Assembly (NCBI GenBank): GCA_038322235.1
Contig: JBBQFQ010000015.1
Location: 1-64,000 of the forward strand
Origin: SZAS-18 sp038322235
Lineage (GTDB): Bacteria > Verrucomicrobiota > Verrucomicrobiia > Chthoniobacterales > SZAS-18
Length of the DNA stretch: 64,000 nt
Direction of reading: 5' to 3'
The position numbers and the translations under genes were made by a program. This document shows, one piece after another, positions 1 through 8,017 of this stretch. The notes beneath the pieces are model-generated. The model worked only from the letters and a program-made list of their open reading frames with translations, was not told the origin of the DNA and ran no database searches. Positions within the stretch are counted from its first letter, which is position 1, and each line of letters opens with the position of its first letter.

Positions 1-297
1 GACCACGATGATTTTGCAGTTCTTGGCGTCGATGGAGAGTGACTTGTCAGCGATGACGCCCTGGCGGATCGCCTGCACCAGCTTCAAGTCGGTGGGATTG
101 TTTGGCTGCTGATCGGCCGTGCTGGCGCCGGCTTTCGCATCGCCAGCGTTGCGAGCCGTATTATTGGCATCCGTCGCTGGGGGCGCGGTCTGTGCTGGCA
201 TTGAGGGCTGAGCGCCCGTCGGCGTTGGCGTTTGCGCGTTCACGGCTCCCGTTAGGACAGTCAGGGTAAGGAAGAGAGCGATTGTGGTGGTTTTCAT
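1..297 (-). CDS. BON-domain secreted protein, 3' end outside window
   Basis: The 99 visible residues start with a signal peptide (MKTTTIALFLTLTVLTGAVNA), followed by a Gln/Thr/Pro/Ala-rich linker to about residue 70. The stretch LVQAIRQGVIADKSLS that follows is typical of the start of a BON domain, a small fold found in envelope proteins such as OsmY that is thought to bind phospholipid or other surfaces. The rest of the domain lies beyond base 1. The start is the ATG at 295-297, which is the only one placing the hydrophobic stretch at the N terminus. A periplasmic, envelope-stress role is inferred from the family only. Confidence 0.7.
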   Translation of the reverse strand, partial: MKTTTIALFLTLTVLTGAVNAQTPTPTGAQPSMPAQTAPPATDANNTARNAGDAKAGASTADQQPNNPTDLKLVQAIRQGVIADKSLSIDAKNCKIIVV

Positions 298-1062
298 AAG
301 TAGGAAGATAGGTTGGAATCGAATCGTGAAGGGGAGTGTCCGTTGCACTGAAATTGCCTCTGAAAGATCGGGCCGGCAGCGCTGCAATCGTTTAGGGGCG
401 GAGTGACAGTTCGCGGCGCGCCGCAGTGGCCGAATCGGCTACCGTGGCGCTCGTGTTTGTTGTCGTTCATCCTCAAGCACGAGTGATACCTCACCGGACT
501 GGCTTGCCTTTTTCCCTTGTTTGGAGTGGGTTACGACCTTCGAAGGCACACCGGGAAAATTGGGAGTCGGGCGTTTCGCATTGGATTTTGCGCCGCGAAC
601 GTGCGCGTTGCATCATCCTCCTGTCGAACTCTCGCATCCTCATCCGACCAACAGGCGACGGCTCCTCATGACCCGCCCGCGTCGGCTGGAAGGAACACTC
701 GCGGAGACCCCGACAGCAAGCGTCGTCCCCCCTCCGCGCCTCTGCGTCTCATCGAGAGGATTTGCCTCATCACCGGCCTCGTTCCGGTTTGCTGCAAGGT
801 TCGGCTTCGGTTTGTTCTGCGGCTCTGGGGGCAGCGACGGGCAGGGCGGATCAGGCCGAAGCGGTCTTCATCGCCGATGAGTGGCGAAGACAGCGTTTAC
901 GAGTCTCGCAAGCCCACTGATGGGCACGACGGGGACCGAGCTGGCACCGGTCCCCGCGCCAGCGGCGCGAACGGTTCCTACCGAGTGGCGGCGGATCGAT
1001 CTGCCGCGTTTGGCTGGTGTTCTGCGCCATTGCATTCGTCCGCGAAGCACCGACGCTGCCCC
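298..1062. other. Non-coding stretch without recognisable gene
   Basis: This 765-base region separates the BON-domain gene from the next plus-strand gene. Open frames exist on both strands, but their translations are rich in Arg, Pro and Ser and show no domain. The plus frame that enters the downstream gene could in principle extend it upstream to base 517, but that part looks unlike protein. The promoter of the BON-domain gene should lie near 300-400. I see no RNA gene or clear repeat. Confidence 0.4.
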
Positions 1063-1578
1063 ATGAAAGGCAAACTGCTTTCGCCCGGCATCGCCAAGGT
1101 GGACCACGAGCACCACGTCATCCTGCTCAACGGTGAAAAACTAAAGTACACCAATCGGCGGATGGGGGTCGTGCAGAAAAAAAAGACCGGCGCGCTCGCG
1201 CTTTTCCTCGGCCTGACGCGCGGTCCATTCATCGCCGTACAGCCGCTCCTCGCGGACGGTGCCGTTGTCGAGCCGGAGCGGCGCTGGAGTCGGGCCTCGA
1301 GCTGGACCTTCGTCGGCGAGATCGACCGCTGCGTGGCCTGGCGAGATCCGCTCAAGGCCCGCCGTCGCAAGCGCGACGCGGTGGCCAACCTTTTCCGCGC
1401 TCTTGTGGGACGCGCGAAGCGTCGCCCTCTACCGGTGGCCGAATGGACGGAGAACTATCAGCCCTGGAAGAAGGGCGAGCAGTTACCGGTCGCGCGCTGG
1501 CCGGACGTCCTTGCCCGCTTCACGCTCACAGAAGAAGACGGTAAGGCCGCCGCGAAAAAGAAGCGGGCTTCCGCGTAG
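1063..1578 (+). CDS. Hypothetical protein, 171 aa
   Basis: The frame is open much further upstream, but only the part from the ATG at 1063 reads like a real protein, beginning MKGKLLSPGIAKVDHEHHV. It is soluble, basic and has no signal peptide or membrane segment. The middle contains a GALALFLGLTRGPF stretch, and the C terminus is Lys/Ala-rich (AAAKKKRASA). I do not recognise a family. The protein-like composition and the abrupt change at 1063 support the call. It has no close operon partner. Confidence 0.45.
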   Translation: MKGKLLSPGIAKVDHEHHVILLNGEKLKYTNRRMGVVQKKKTGALALFLGLTRGPFIAVQPLLADGAVVEPERRWSRASSWTFVGEIDRCVAWRDPLKARRRKRDAVANLFRALVGRAKRRPLPVAEWTENYQPWKKGEQLPVARWPDVLARFTLTEEDGKAAAKKKRASA

Positions 1579-1846
1579 CTGCGGGCAACCCTCTCCGTCG
1601 GGACCGCGTGGCGCCGTGGGCTTCTCGGGCGACGATGGCCCTTCATTCAAAGGCCGGTGACCCGCAATCGCGAGACCTGCCGCAGCTTGAACAGCGCCCG
1701 CGGATGAGCTGACCGAAGGTGACGTCTGTGGAGTCGAGCGGAGATCCAACGGGCTCCATCAAGCGTTGCAGCAACCCCTGTTTCGCGTAACGTCGTTGTC
1801 CGTTCGTCGAAGGTCGGCTTTACCCCGTTCCGAACGGATTCTTCCC

Positions 1847-2410
1847 ATGCGCGCCGTCATTCTTGCTTTCATTATTTTGCTCACGTCGGGCTGCGCCAGC
1901 AACAAGCAGGAGGAGGCGCGGCGCCCGGTGCTGACCTCCCTCCGGAAGTTCAAAATCATCGCGGAGCAAAACGTCCAGGTGGCGGTGGTGACCGGCCGGC
2001 AACTGGAGGAATCCCGGCGGACGGCGTATCTCGAAGGAGCAGAGATCCGCTATGTGCGCGCCCAATCCCTCGCAAATGGGATCATCGAAGATGTGGCGCT
2101 CACGCTCGAAACTGGGACGATCCCGACCCCGATCGCCCAGCTGGAAGCCAAGTGCACGGAGATGGAGTTCCGCTTCCGGGAGTTCATCGAGTTTCTCGAG
2201 TCCCAGGAGGTGAAACCGATTTCGTATTCCGACGATCTGAAAGTGATCACCGGAACATTCAACCTCGTGACGGAGCTCATTCGCGGAACTCGCAGCGTGG
2301 CGGAGAGGATCTCGATTGCGAAACAGATCCGTCTCCTTCTCTGGCGGAAATGGCCGTCCAACGCGAATCCCGGCCGGGGAACGAAATCGCGCGCGGAGAC
2401 GTTCGCATAA
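1847..2410 (+). CDS. Putative lipoprotein with repeat-derived C terminus
   Basis: The protein of 187 residues begins with a short hydrophobic segment ending in the lipobox LLTSGC (Cys16), so it is probably a lipid-anchored envelope protein. The body (about residues 20-160) is helical and charged, with no family I recognise. The frame could start at 1766, but the ATG at 1847 puts the lipobox at the expected place. The last 25 or so codons lie inside a diverged repeat that recurs at about 3612-3697, in front of the second PEP-CTERM gene. The original C terminus has therefore probably been replaced or extended by repeat DNA. Confidence 0.6.
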   Translation: MRAVILAFIILLTSGCASNKQEEARRPVLTSLRKFKIIAEQNVQVAVVTGRQLEESRRTAYLEGAEIRYVRAQSLANGIIEDVALTLETGTIPTPIAQLEAKCTEMEFRFREFIEFLESQEVKPISYSDDLKVITGTFNLVTELIRGTRSVAERISIAKQIRLLLWRKWPSNANPGRGTKSRAETFA

Positions 2411-2833
2411 GCCACCCGCCTCCCCGATTCCGCGCCGTGCTCTCGTCGCCGCGGCTGCTCAGCGCCGCTGCCTCGGCCGCCGCGGTCGTCGAGGCCATCG
2501 CGTTTCGCGGTTCCGCTAACTTGGATCGGAGCCAGCTGCGCGATCCACCGCTGATCGCGGCGAATGAGGATTCCATGCTCGCGGCGCTCGACGAAGTCGA
2601 TGCGGTGGCCGATCTCGTGCCGCGAGGTCGGATGGGGTGCCGCAGGGTTCATCGGCGAGGTCCGAACGAGGGCAAAGGCATCTGATCAGGCCCCGACCGA
2701 CCGACTGGACCGACCGAAAGCGCCACAGGACGAACAAATTGCCACTTGCAATCGCCCCGGCGTCGCGTGTAGAAACTTGTGGATGCGGAATTGAGTCCGC
2801 GCGATTACCAAGTTTGCCAACCCTCACCGTCCT

Positions 2834-3535
2834 ATGCGTCGCTCATTCCACGCCCTCACCGCCGCCCTTGCCCTGATCCTTTCGGCCCATGCCTCCGGTC
2901 AAGGCTTCACGGAGTTTCCCGGCGATGCGGGACAGACCGTTAGCACGGCGAGCTACACGGGCCCGCTGAATTTCACGCCTCTCACTGGGATTAGCGGCAC
3001 GATCGCCACTCCAGGTGACGTGGATCTTTTTCGCATCCAGATCATCGATCCGTCCAGCTTCTCTGCGTCGACCGTGAACATCTTCACGCCGGTCGGATTG
3101 GACACGATGATCTTCCTCCTCACCAGCACCGGAGTGCCAGTCGTGTTGAACGACGACGCCTCCGGGAAAGGAGAAATCCGCTCGACGATTCCCGCGGGTT
3201 CCCTCAGCGCGTTCCTTGGCAACAACAGCCCGGGCTACTTCATTCTCGGGATCAGCATTTTCGGCAATGATCCCGCCGATAGCGCCGCGCGCGTCCTGTT
3301 CCTTTCGGGCAGTGTTCTGAACGGCGCGAATCCCGCTGCTGTCGGCGGCCTCGGCGGCTACATCTTCAATGCGGCGAACGCGACTTCTGCGACTCCCGCC
3401 GCCTACCAAATTTCGCTCACGGGCGCCAGGGTGGTGGCGGTCCCGGAGCCGGGGACTTATCTCGCTGGTGCACTGGCGATCGCCGCGCTCGGAGTGGCCT
3501 GGCGGCGGCGTGCGGCCGGAGTGGTCGCGGCCTGA
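2834..3535 (+). CDS. PEP-CTERM sorting domain protein (copy 1)
   Basis: The exported protein has 233 residues. An N-terminal signal peptide ends near residue 22 (SAHASGQ). The central region is a beta-rich domain with DVDLFRI and GYFILGI motifs, resembling bacterial pre-peptidase C-terminal-like sandwich domains. The C terminus has the classic PEP-CTERM signal: VPEPGTY, a hydrophobic helix, and an Arg cluster (WRRRA). In known systems an exosortase cleaves this signal during export linked to exopolysaccharide; no exosortase gene is in this window. The product is closely similar to the next gene along its whole length, which marks it as one half of a tandem duplication. The start directly precedes the signal peptide. 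Confidence 0.85.
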   Translation: MRRSFHALTAALALILSAHASGQGFTEFPGDAGQTVSTASYTGPLNFTPLTGISGTIATPGDVDLFRIQIIDPSSFSASTVNIFTPVGLDTMIFLLTSTGVPVVLNDDASGKGEIRSTIPAGSLSAFLGNNSPGYFILGISIFGNDPADSAARVLFLSGSVLNGANPAAVGGLGGYIFNAANATSATPAAYQISLTGARVVAVPEPGTYLAGALAIAALGVAWRRRAAGVVAA

Positions 3536-3557
3536 CCAACGACATTCGTTTTCCAAG

Positions 3558-3587
3558 AGCGCCCGGCCCAGCCGGGCGCTTTTTTTT
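3558..3587 (+). terminator. Rho-independent terminator of PEP-CTERM copy 1
   Basis: A perfect 10-bp stem (AGCGCCCGGC / GCCGGGCGCT) with a CCA loop is followed by a run of eight T from 3580. It lies 22 bases after the stop codon and has a counterpart after the second copy. Confidence 0.9.
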
Positions 3588-4111
3588 GAGATTATATCCC
3601 GCCCAGCTTCGACAGGATCGCGTCCTCCTGCGGAAACCGGACGGACAACGCGAATCCCAGCCGGGGAATGAAGTGGCGCGAGGAGTCGTTCGCTTGAGGC
3701 CGGCGGCTGGACCGACCCCAGATTGAGAGGACGGCGAGGGTATCGGAGAGCCCGCCGGCCGAGCGATCCCCCGCGATGACGTCAAGCGGATTCCATGTTC
3801 CGGCGCTCGAGCAAGTCTATGAGGTGGCCGATCTCGACTGCCCGCCAGACGAGAGCGACGACGCGGCAAGCTGCGGGTGCCATGACGCCGCCATCGTCCT
3901 CCGGTTGCGGCACAGAGGCGGGAGCCAGTTTGGCAGGGCTTACCGGCGAAGTTTTGCCGCAAGCAACGGCTTGTGACCGAGCCCCAAGCGACAAGCGGCG
4001 GCGGAAAAAATGCGGAGATAAGCAAATTTCCGCTTGCAATGGCCGTTATCGCACTTATGCGACCAGTATTCCATTGTTGGTCCCCCAAGTTCCACCCTTA
4101 CCAACCTCCTC

Positions 4112-4813
4112 ATGTCTCGCTCCTTCCGCTCCCTCACCGCCGCCCTCGCCCTGATTGTTTCGGCCCATGCCTCCGGTCAAGGGTTCTCGGAGTTTCCGGG
4201 TGATGCCGGACAGACTGTCGCCACGGCGAGCTTCACCGGCCCCCTGAATTTCACGCCTCTCACCGGGATCAGCGGCACGATCGCCACTGCAGGTGACGTG
4301 GATCTGTTCCGCATCCAGATCGTCAATCCGTCGCTCTTCTCTGCGACGACCGTCAATGCCTTCACGCCGGTCGGCTTGGACACGATGCTCTTCCTCCTGA
4401 CCAGCACCGGCGTGCCGATCGTGTTGAACGACGACGCGGGCTCAGGAGAACTCCGCTCGACGATTCCCGCAGGTTCACTCAGTGCGTTCCTCGGTAACAA
4501 CAGCCCGGGCTACTTCATACTTGGGATCAGCATCTTCGGCAATGATCCCGCCGATAGCGCCGCCCGCGCCCTGTTCCTTTCGAGCACGTTTGGCCTGAAC
4601 GGCAGGAATCCCGCTGAAGTCGGCCCCCTCGGCGGCTACATCTTCAACGCGGCGAACGCGACCTCCGCAACTCCCGCCGCCTACCAGATTAATCTGACTG
4701 GCACCAGCGTAGTGGCGGTCCCCGAGCCGGGCACCTATTTCGCGGGTGGACTGGCGCTTGCCGCGCTTGGATTCGCTTGGCGGCGGCGTGCCGCTGCGCA
4801 GGTCGTGGCCTAA
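4112..4813 (+). CDS. PEP-CTERM sorting domain protein (copy 2)
   Basis: The protein has 233 residues and is collinear with copy 1: a signal peptide ending in SAHASGQ, the same beta-rich body (TPVGLDTM, GNNSPGYFILGIS), and the C-terminal signal VPEPGTY, helix and WRRRA. Most differences are conservative, so both copies appear to be under selection and probably functional. The frame is open from 4034, but the ATG at 4112 matches the start of copy 1. Its role on the surface or in the exopolysaccharide matrix is inferred only from the sorting signal. Confidence 0.85.
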   Translation: MSRSFRSLTAALALIVSAHASGQGFSEFPGDAGQTVATASFTGPLNFTPLTGISGTIATAGDVDLFRIQIVNPSLFSATTVNAFTPVGLDTMLFLLTSTGVPIVLNDDAGSGELRSTIPAGSLSAFLGNNSPGYFILGISIFGNDPADSAARALFLSSTFGLNGRNPAEVGPLGGYIFNAANATSATPAAYQINLTGTSVVAVPEPGTYFAGGLALAALGFAWRRRAAAQVVA

Positions 4814-4837
4814 CCAAGGATCATTTCGTTTTCCTAA

Positions 4838-4867
4838 AGCGCCCGGTCCAGCCGGGCGCTTTTTTTG
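4838..4867 (+). terminator. Rho-independent terminator of PEP-CTERM copy 2
   Basis: The stem AGCGCCCGGT / GCCGGGCGCT (one G-T pair at the loop side) with a CCA loop is followed by a run of T at 4860-4866. It is the duplicated counterpart of the terminator at 3558-3587. Confidence 0.88.
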
Positions 4868-5202
4868 CCGTCATCAAAGCCTGTTCAGCCGTTCAGCCGT
4901 CTGCATTGCGTGGTCGTTTGTCCTGCCGGTCACTGCGCCCACCGCTCCCACCTTCACGTGAAAGGCCTCCGCCCGGAACCCGACGTTCTGGTTGGTTGAA
5001 CTGCCTTACGCCGAACCAACGGCGTTGGCGCACCTACTATGGTAGGTCGTGCGCCTTGCTCAGTGCATCAGGGGACCTACCCCGATAGATTGTGCGACCT
5101 GCTTACGGGATCGGTCTAGACACCGCCTTTGGCAGGGCTCGCGCGCGGCGCGTTGACGCCGGGAGACTTTCCATTGCCATCCGTACGGTTAAAGTGCCAG
5201 CG
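4868..5202. other. Intergenic region with two hairpins before the transporter gene
   Basis: No gene is seen here. Two inverted repeats stand out. GTTGGTT at 4991-4997 pairs with AACCAAC at 5014-5020. GGCGCAC at 5027-5033 pairs with GTGCGCC at 5049-5055, enclosing a further CTAC/GTAG stem. They sit about 150-210 bases upstream of the transporter start and could be leader RNA structures or a terminator without a T-run. I could not match them to a known riboswitch. Confidence 0.35.
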
Positions 5203-6267
5203 ATGAAACCCGGAGTGCGCTACGCGATCGCGGCGGCGGCGCTGTTTGGCGCGAGCACCCCTTTCGCGAAGCTCCTCCTCGAGACCGTGCCGCCCACGAC
5301 GCTGGCAGGCCTTCTCTACCTGGGGTCCGGAATGGGTCTCGCGATCACGCGTTTCATTCGTCGGCGTGGATGGGTGACTAAGGGCGGCGCGCCTGCGGAA
5401 GCGCCGCTCACGCGGCGGGATTGGCCCTGGCTCGGTGCGGCCATCGTCGCCGGAGGAATCATTGCGCCCGTCCTTCTGCTGGTCGGACTGCGGAGCACTC
5501 CAGCCGCGACCGGATCGCTCCTGCTGAATCTCGAAGGTGTGCTGACCGCCACGCTCGCCTGGTTCGCCTTCCATGAGCACTTCGATCGGAGGATCGCACT
5601 CGGGATGGGTGCGATCGTGGGGGGAGGCCTCCTTCTTTCCTGGCAGTCCGCCGATGGCGGGTTCTCGCTCTCCTGGGGGGCGCTGGCAATCTGCGGGGCG
5701 TGTCTGGGCTGGGCGGCGGACAATAATCTAACTCGCAAGGTTTCCGCCGCGGATCCGGGCGAAATCGCGATGTGGAAGGGGCTCGTGGCCGGATCGTTAA
5801 ATCTGGCCCTCGGGGCGATCGCGGATCATCACCCAACCCCAACCGCCTCCTGGCTGGCCGCTGGTCTGCTTGGCTTCCTCAGCTACGGCGTCAGCCTCGT
5901 GTTCTTCGTCCTTGCCCTGCGCGAGCTCGGGACGGCGCGGACCGCGGCTTACTTTTCAATGGCCCCATTTGTGGGGGTGCTGCTCGCGCTGCTCCTGATG
6001 CGCGAAATCCCCACGCCGACCTTCTGGCCGGCGATGGCGCTGATGGCAATCGGCGTCTGGATCCACCTCACGGAGAAGCACGCGCATTCTCACGCGCACG
6101 AGGCGATGGAGCACGATCACCTCCACGTCCACGACGAGCACCACGAGCACGAACACGACGCTGGTGATCCGCCGGGCGAACCTCATGCCCACTGGCACCG
6201 CCACGAACCGCTCACCCACTCCCATCCCCACACGCCAGACGTCCACCATCAGCATCGGCACAGCTGA
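5203..6267 (+). CDS. EamA/DMT-family transporter with histidine-rich tail
   Basis: This inner-membrane transporter of 354 residues belongs to the drug/metabolite (EamA) superfamily. About ten hydrophobic segments are arranged as two EamA repeats (roughly residues 5-140 and 155-285); the first begins YAIAAAALFGASTPFAKLLL. The second ends with LMALMAIGVWIHLTEKHAH, after which a hydrophilic tail of about 65 residues carries some 23 histidines in HxH patterns. Such tails usually bind Zn, Ni or Co, so the substrate may be a metal or the tail may act as a metal sensor; the family alone does not fix the substrate. The ATG at 5203 was chosen because it starts the first membrane helix; the frame itself opens at 5092. 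Confidence 0.8.
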   Translation: MKPGVRYAIAAAALFGASTPFAKLLLETVPPTTLAGLLYLGSGMGLAITRFIRRRGWVTKGGAPAEAPLTRRDWPWLGAAIVAGGIIAPVLLLVGLRSTPAATGSLLLNLEGVLTATLAWFAFHEHFDRRIALGMGAIVGGGLLLSWQSADGGFSLSWGALAICGACLGWAADNNLTRKVSAADPGEIAMWKGLVAGSLNLALGAIADHHPTPTASWLAAGLLGFLSYGVSLVFFVLALRELGTARTAAYFSMAPFVGVLLALLLMREIPTPTFWPAMALMAIGVWIHLTEKHAHSHAHEAMEHDHLHVHDEHHEHEHDAGDPPGEPHAHWHRHEPLTHSHPHTPDVHHQHRHS

Positions 6268-6324
6268 CGCCCGAAGACATCGTCGACGGCTATACGCCTC
6301 TCACGCACGGGGGATTCGTGCATT

Positions 6325-6353
6325 CTGGCGCGGTTGAAACGGGGTCGCGCCAG
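6325..6353. terminator. Hairpin between convergent genes
   Basis: A perfect 8-bp inverted repeat (CTGGCGCG / CGCGCCAG) with a 13-base loop lies between the convergent transporter and CsbD-like genes. There is no clear T-run on either side, so its role as a bidirectional terminator is only suggested by position. Confidence 0.35.
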
Positions 6354-6401
6354 TCAGACACGCGCGGATTCCCGGCTGACCAGCGGCCACGGAGATGGGC
6401 G

Positions 6402-6890
6402 TTACCGACGCAGCAGGATTCCGGCGAAGAAGCCCACTAGGATCGCGGTGACGATCGCCTGGCGCGGCGACTCCCGCACGTACGTCTCGACCTCGCTTTG
6501 AAGACCCTTCGCTCGCTCCCTCGCCTCATCGAAGGCGTTACCCGCCTGGCGCCGGACTTGGTCTGCCTGCGCAGAAGCCGCTTCCTTGATTCCATCAAGG
6601 GCCGCGGCCGTGCGAGACTTCACGTCACTGACGAACTCAGTCGCGGACGCCTTCACACTCGCGGCGAGACCGACGCCAGAGTCGGCGCCGTTGTTCATCT
6701 CGGCTTTCGCTGAGACGAGGAGGGACTCGATCTCCTCGACCGTGCGCCCGAGTCGGGCCTGGAGGCGCCCGAGGAGTTCGTCTCCCTTCCCTTCGACGAA
6801 TTGCAGATCATCGTCCGTGAGCTGGGCGTACTTTTGCTTGAGGACGCCCGACAGTTGTTTCCAGGAGGCGTCGAAAGTGAAGTGGTTCAT
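6402..6890 (-). CDS. CsbD-like protein with C-terminal membrane anchor
   Basis: The protein has 162 residues. Residues 1-60 match the CsbD pattern (FDASWKQLSGVLKQKYAQLT, then a second LGRTVEEIE segment), a small stress-induced helical family. A long amphipathic helix follows, with repeated A-x-x-x-R/K residues. The C terminus is a single membrane helix (AIVTAILVGFFAGILLRR) preceded by ESPRQ, which is typical of the DUF883/ElaB class of ribosome- or envelope-associated tail-anchored proteins. The ATG at 6890 is preferred over the longer frame from 6992 because CsbD proteins start with this segment. It is divergent to the next two genes, probably sharing a control region. Confidence 0.75.
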   Translation of the reverse strand: MNHFTFDASWKQLSGVLKQKYAQLTDDDLQFVEGKGDELLGRLQARLGRTVEEIESLLVSAKAEMNNGADSGVGLAASVKASATEFVSDVKSRTAAALDGIKEAASAQADQVRRQAGNAFDEARERAKGLQSEVETYVRESPRQAIVTAILVGFFAGILLRR

Positions 6891-6998
6891 GCTCGGATTT
6901 CGGATTCCGCCGGGACCTCGGCCGTGCGCGGCGGGAATTTGGCGACGATTTCCGGCTCGAGACGTCCAACTCTCCCGGGAACGCCGAAACAACGGGGC

Positions 6999-7265
6999 AT
7001 GAAGATTGATTCCTCCCCATCTGCAGCACAGACCGAATCTCCCGGATCATCCTGGGTCCGACTTGCGGATAGCTACGTCCATCGGGAACCGCTTAAAGCC
7101 CTCGCGTCGGCCACCGCATTGGGTTTCATCCTCCCGCGCCTGCCGCTCGGAGCCATTGTCGGCGGCGTGGTCGAGGTCAGCCTTCTGGTGCTTCGGCCCG
7201 CACTTCTCGTCGTCGGCCTCGCAACGGCGATCGATTTTCTCCGTCCCAAACCCAACCGAAAATAA
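6999..7265 (+). CDS. Small membrane protein next to CsbD-like gene
   Basis: The protein has 88 residues: a polar N terminus (to about residue 30), then two hydrophobic segments (LASATALGFILPRLPLGAIV and VEVSLLVLRPALLVVGLATA) and a short basic tail. I recognise no named family, but such proteins often accompany DUF883/CsbD stress proteins. Its stop codon overlaps the next start by one base (TAATG), so the two are probably co-translated. The longer frame from 6801 overlaps the divergent gene and is rejected. Confidence 0.6.
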   Translation: MKIDSSPSAAQTESPGSSWVRLADSYVHREPLKALASATALGFILPRLPLGAIVGGVVEVSLLVLRPALLVVGLATAIDFLRPKPNRK

Positions 7266-7615
7266 TGAGTCCCTTCGAAACCGAAACCGAACCAGTCGCG
7301 CCCCTGACATTTGATCAAGTTGTGCGGGCAAATCCCTTGCCGTCGATTCTCGCCGCCCTCGGCGCGGGATTCGTGATCGCGGTCGCGGTGCGGGCCTTGC
7401 AGCCGCGTCCGGTAGAAAATCGTGCCGCCCGCTTGCTCGAAGATTTGAGCGATCGTCTGATGGCCCAGGCTCATCCGATGCTGAAGCGCGCCGGTGGGGT
7501 CGCGAGCGACGGGGCAGACTTCATCCAGGATCGCGCCGATGACTTTTCCAAGCTCCAGCTCGGCAAACGCCTCAAGAGTCTAGTCTGCGACTTGAGGGAG
7601 CGGATCGGACGTTGA
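7265..7615 (+). CDS. Small membrane-anchored hypothetical protein
   Basis: The protein has 116 residues: a polar N terminus, one membrane helix (LPSILAALGAGFVIAVAVRAL) around residues 24-45, and a helical, charged cytoplasmic or periplasmic part. The architecture recalls phage holin-like or YqjD-type helper proteins found beside DUF883 genes, but no motif decides it. It begins one base inside the stop of the preceding gene. The trio with the divergent CsbD-like gene suggests an envelope-stress module. Confidence 0.6.
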   Translation: MSPFETETEPVAPLTFDQVVRANPLPSILAALGAGFVIAVAVRALQPRPVENRAARLLEDLSDRLMAQAHPMLKRAGGVASDGADFIQDRADDFSKLQLGKRLKSLVCDLRERIGR

Positions 7616-7643
7616 GCTGAAGCGACGCCGGGGTGCGAATGAC

Positions 7644-7960
7644 TCATTCTCTCCGCCCGAGGATGTGAAGGCCCCAGCGGACAAACGGAACTGAGCAGTT
7701 CTCGTCCGCTTCCGCTAACTCGCGCAGCACGGCGGCGGATAAATCAACCCGATGCGTCACATTACCGCGGGAGTCGAGGGGGCCGCCCGCGATGGCCTCG
7801 GCGAGATCGAACATGCAGCGCGGCGGGCGCGCGATGGAATGAGGCCAGATCTTCAGCGTGCGTCGCCGCCAGACGCGCGAATTTCCCGCGCGATTCCGGG
7901 CGCTTGCCCGAGATCCCGTGTCCCGTAAGCAGGCTAGGCTCATTCGACGGCCATGAGGGG
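7644..7960 (-). pseudogene. Possible gene fragment, unknown
   Basis: On the minus strand, two adjacent frames read like pieces of one protein: LLTGHGISGKRPES...THAEDLASFH in one, then RCMFDLAEAIAGGPLDSRG...DLSAAVLRELAEADENCSVPFVRWG in the other, ending at 7644. A frameshift near 7830 would join them. There is no convincing start, and the DNA repeat array begins just upstream. I do not recognise the family; this is a weak call. Confidence 0.25.
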
Positions 7961-8017
7961 TCATTCGACCAATTGAAGGGTTCACGGGCCGTTTCCGACA
8001 AACCAACGACCCATTCC

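Larger units (their letters stand above)
2325..3588 (+). repeat. Tandem duplication unit A (PEP-CTERM gene with leader)
   Basis: This first copy of a roughly 1.28-kb unit is repeated directly at about 3610-4867. Matching landmarks in order are the CAACGCGAATCCC stretch near 2356 and 3643, the AAGTC-ATG-GGTGGCCGATCTCG-like segment near 2596 and 3816, the GCAAATT...CTTGCAAT segment near 2736 and 4022, the PEP-CTERM gene, and a matching hairpin terminator. The non-coding leader (2411-2833) has diverged much more than the gene. No transposase or target-site duplication was seen. Confidence 0.7.
3610..4867 (+). repeat. Tandem duplication unit B
   Basis: This second copy of the unit at 2325-3588 contains a diverged leader (about 3610-4111), the second PEP-CTERM gene and its terminator. 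The leader has no gene of its own: frames through it are short and the two copies do not share one long conserved frame, although short peptide-like matches such as KSMRWPIS occur in both. The 3588-4111 stretch otherwise holds the promoter region of the second gene. Confidence 0.7.

Noticed and set aside
881..1066. Plus-strand frame of 61 residues before the gene at 1063
   Set aside because: It has low complexity, no ribosome-binding site and overlaps the next start. It is not supported.
4991..5055. Known riboswitch in the transporter leader
   Set aside because: The hairpins do not match the conserved boxes of any riboswitch class I can recall, so only the inverted repeats are reported.
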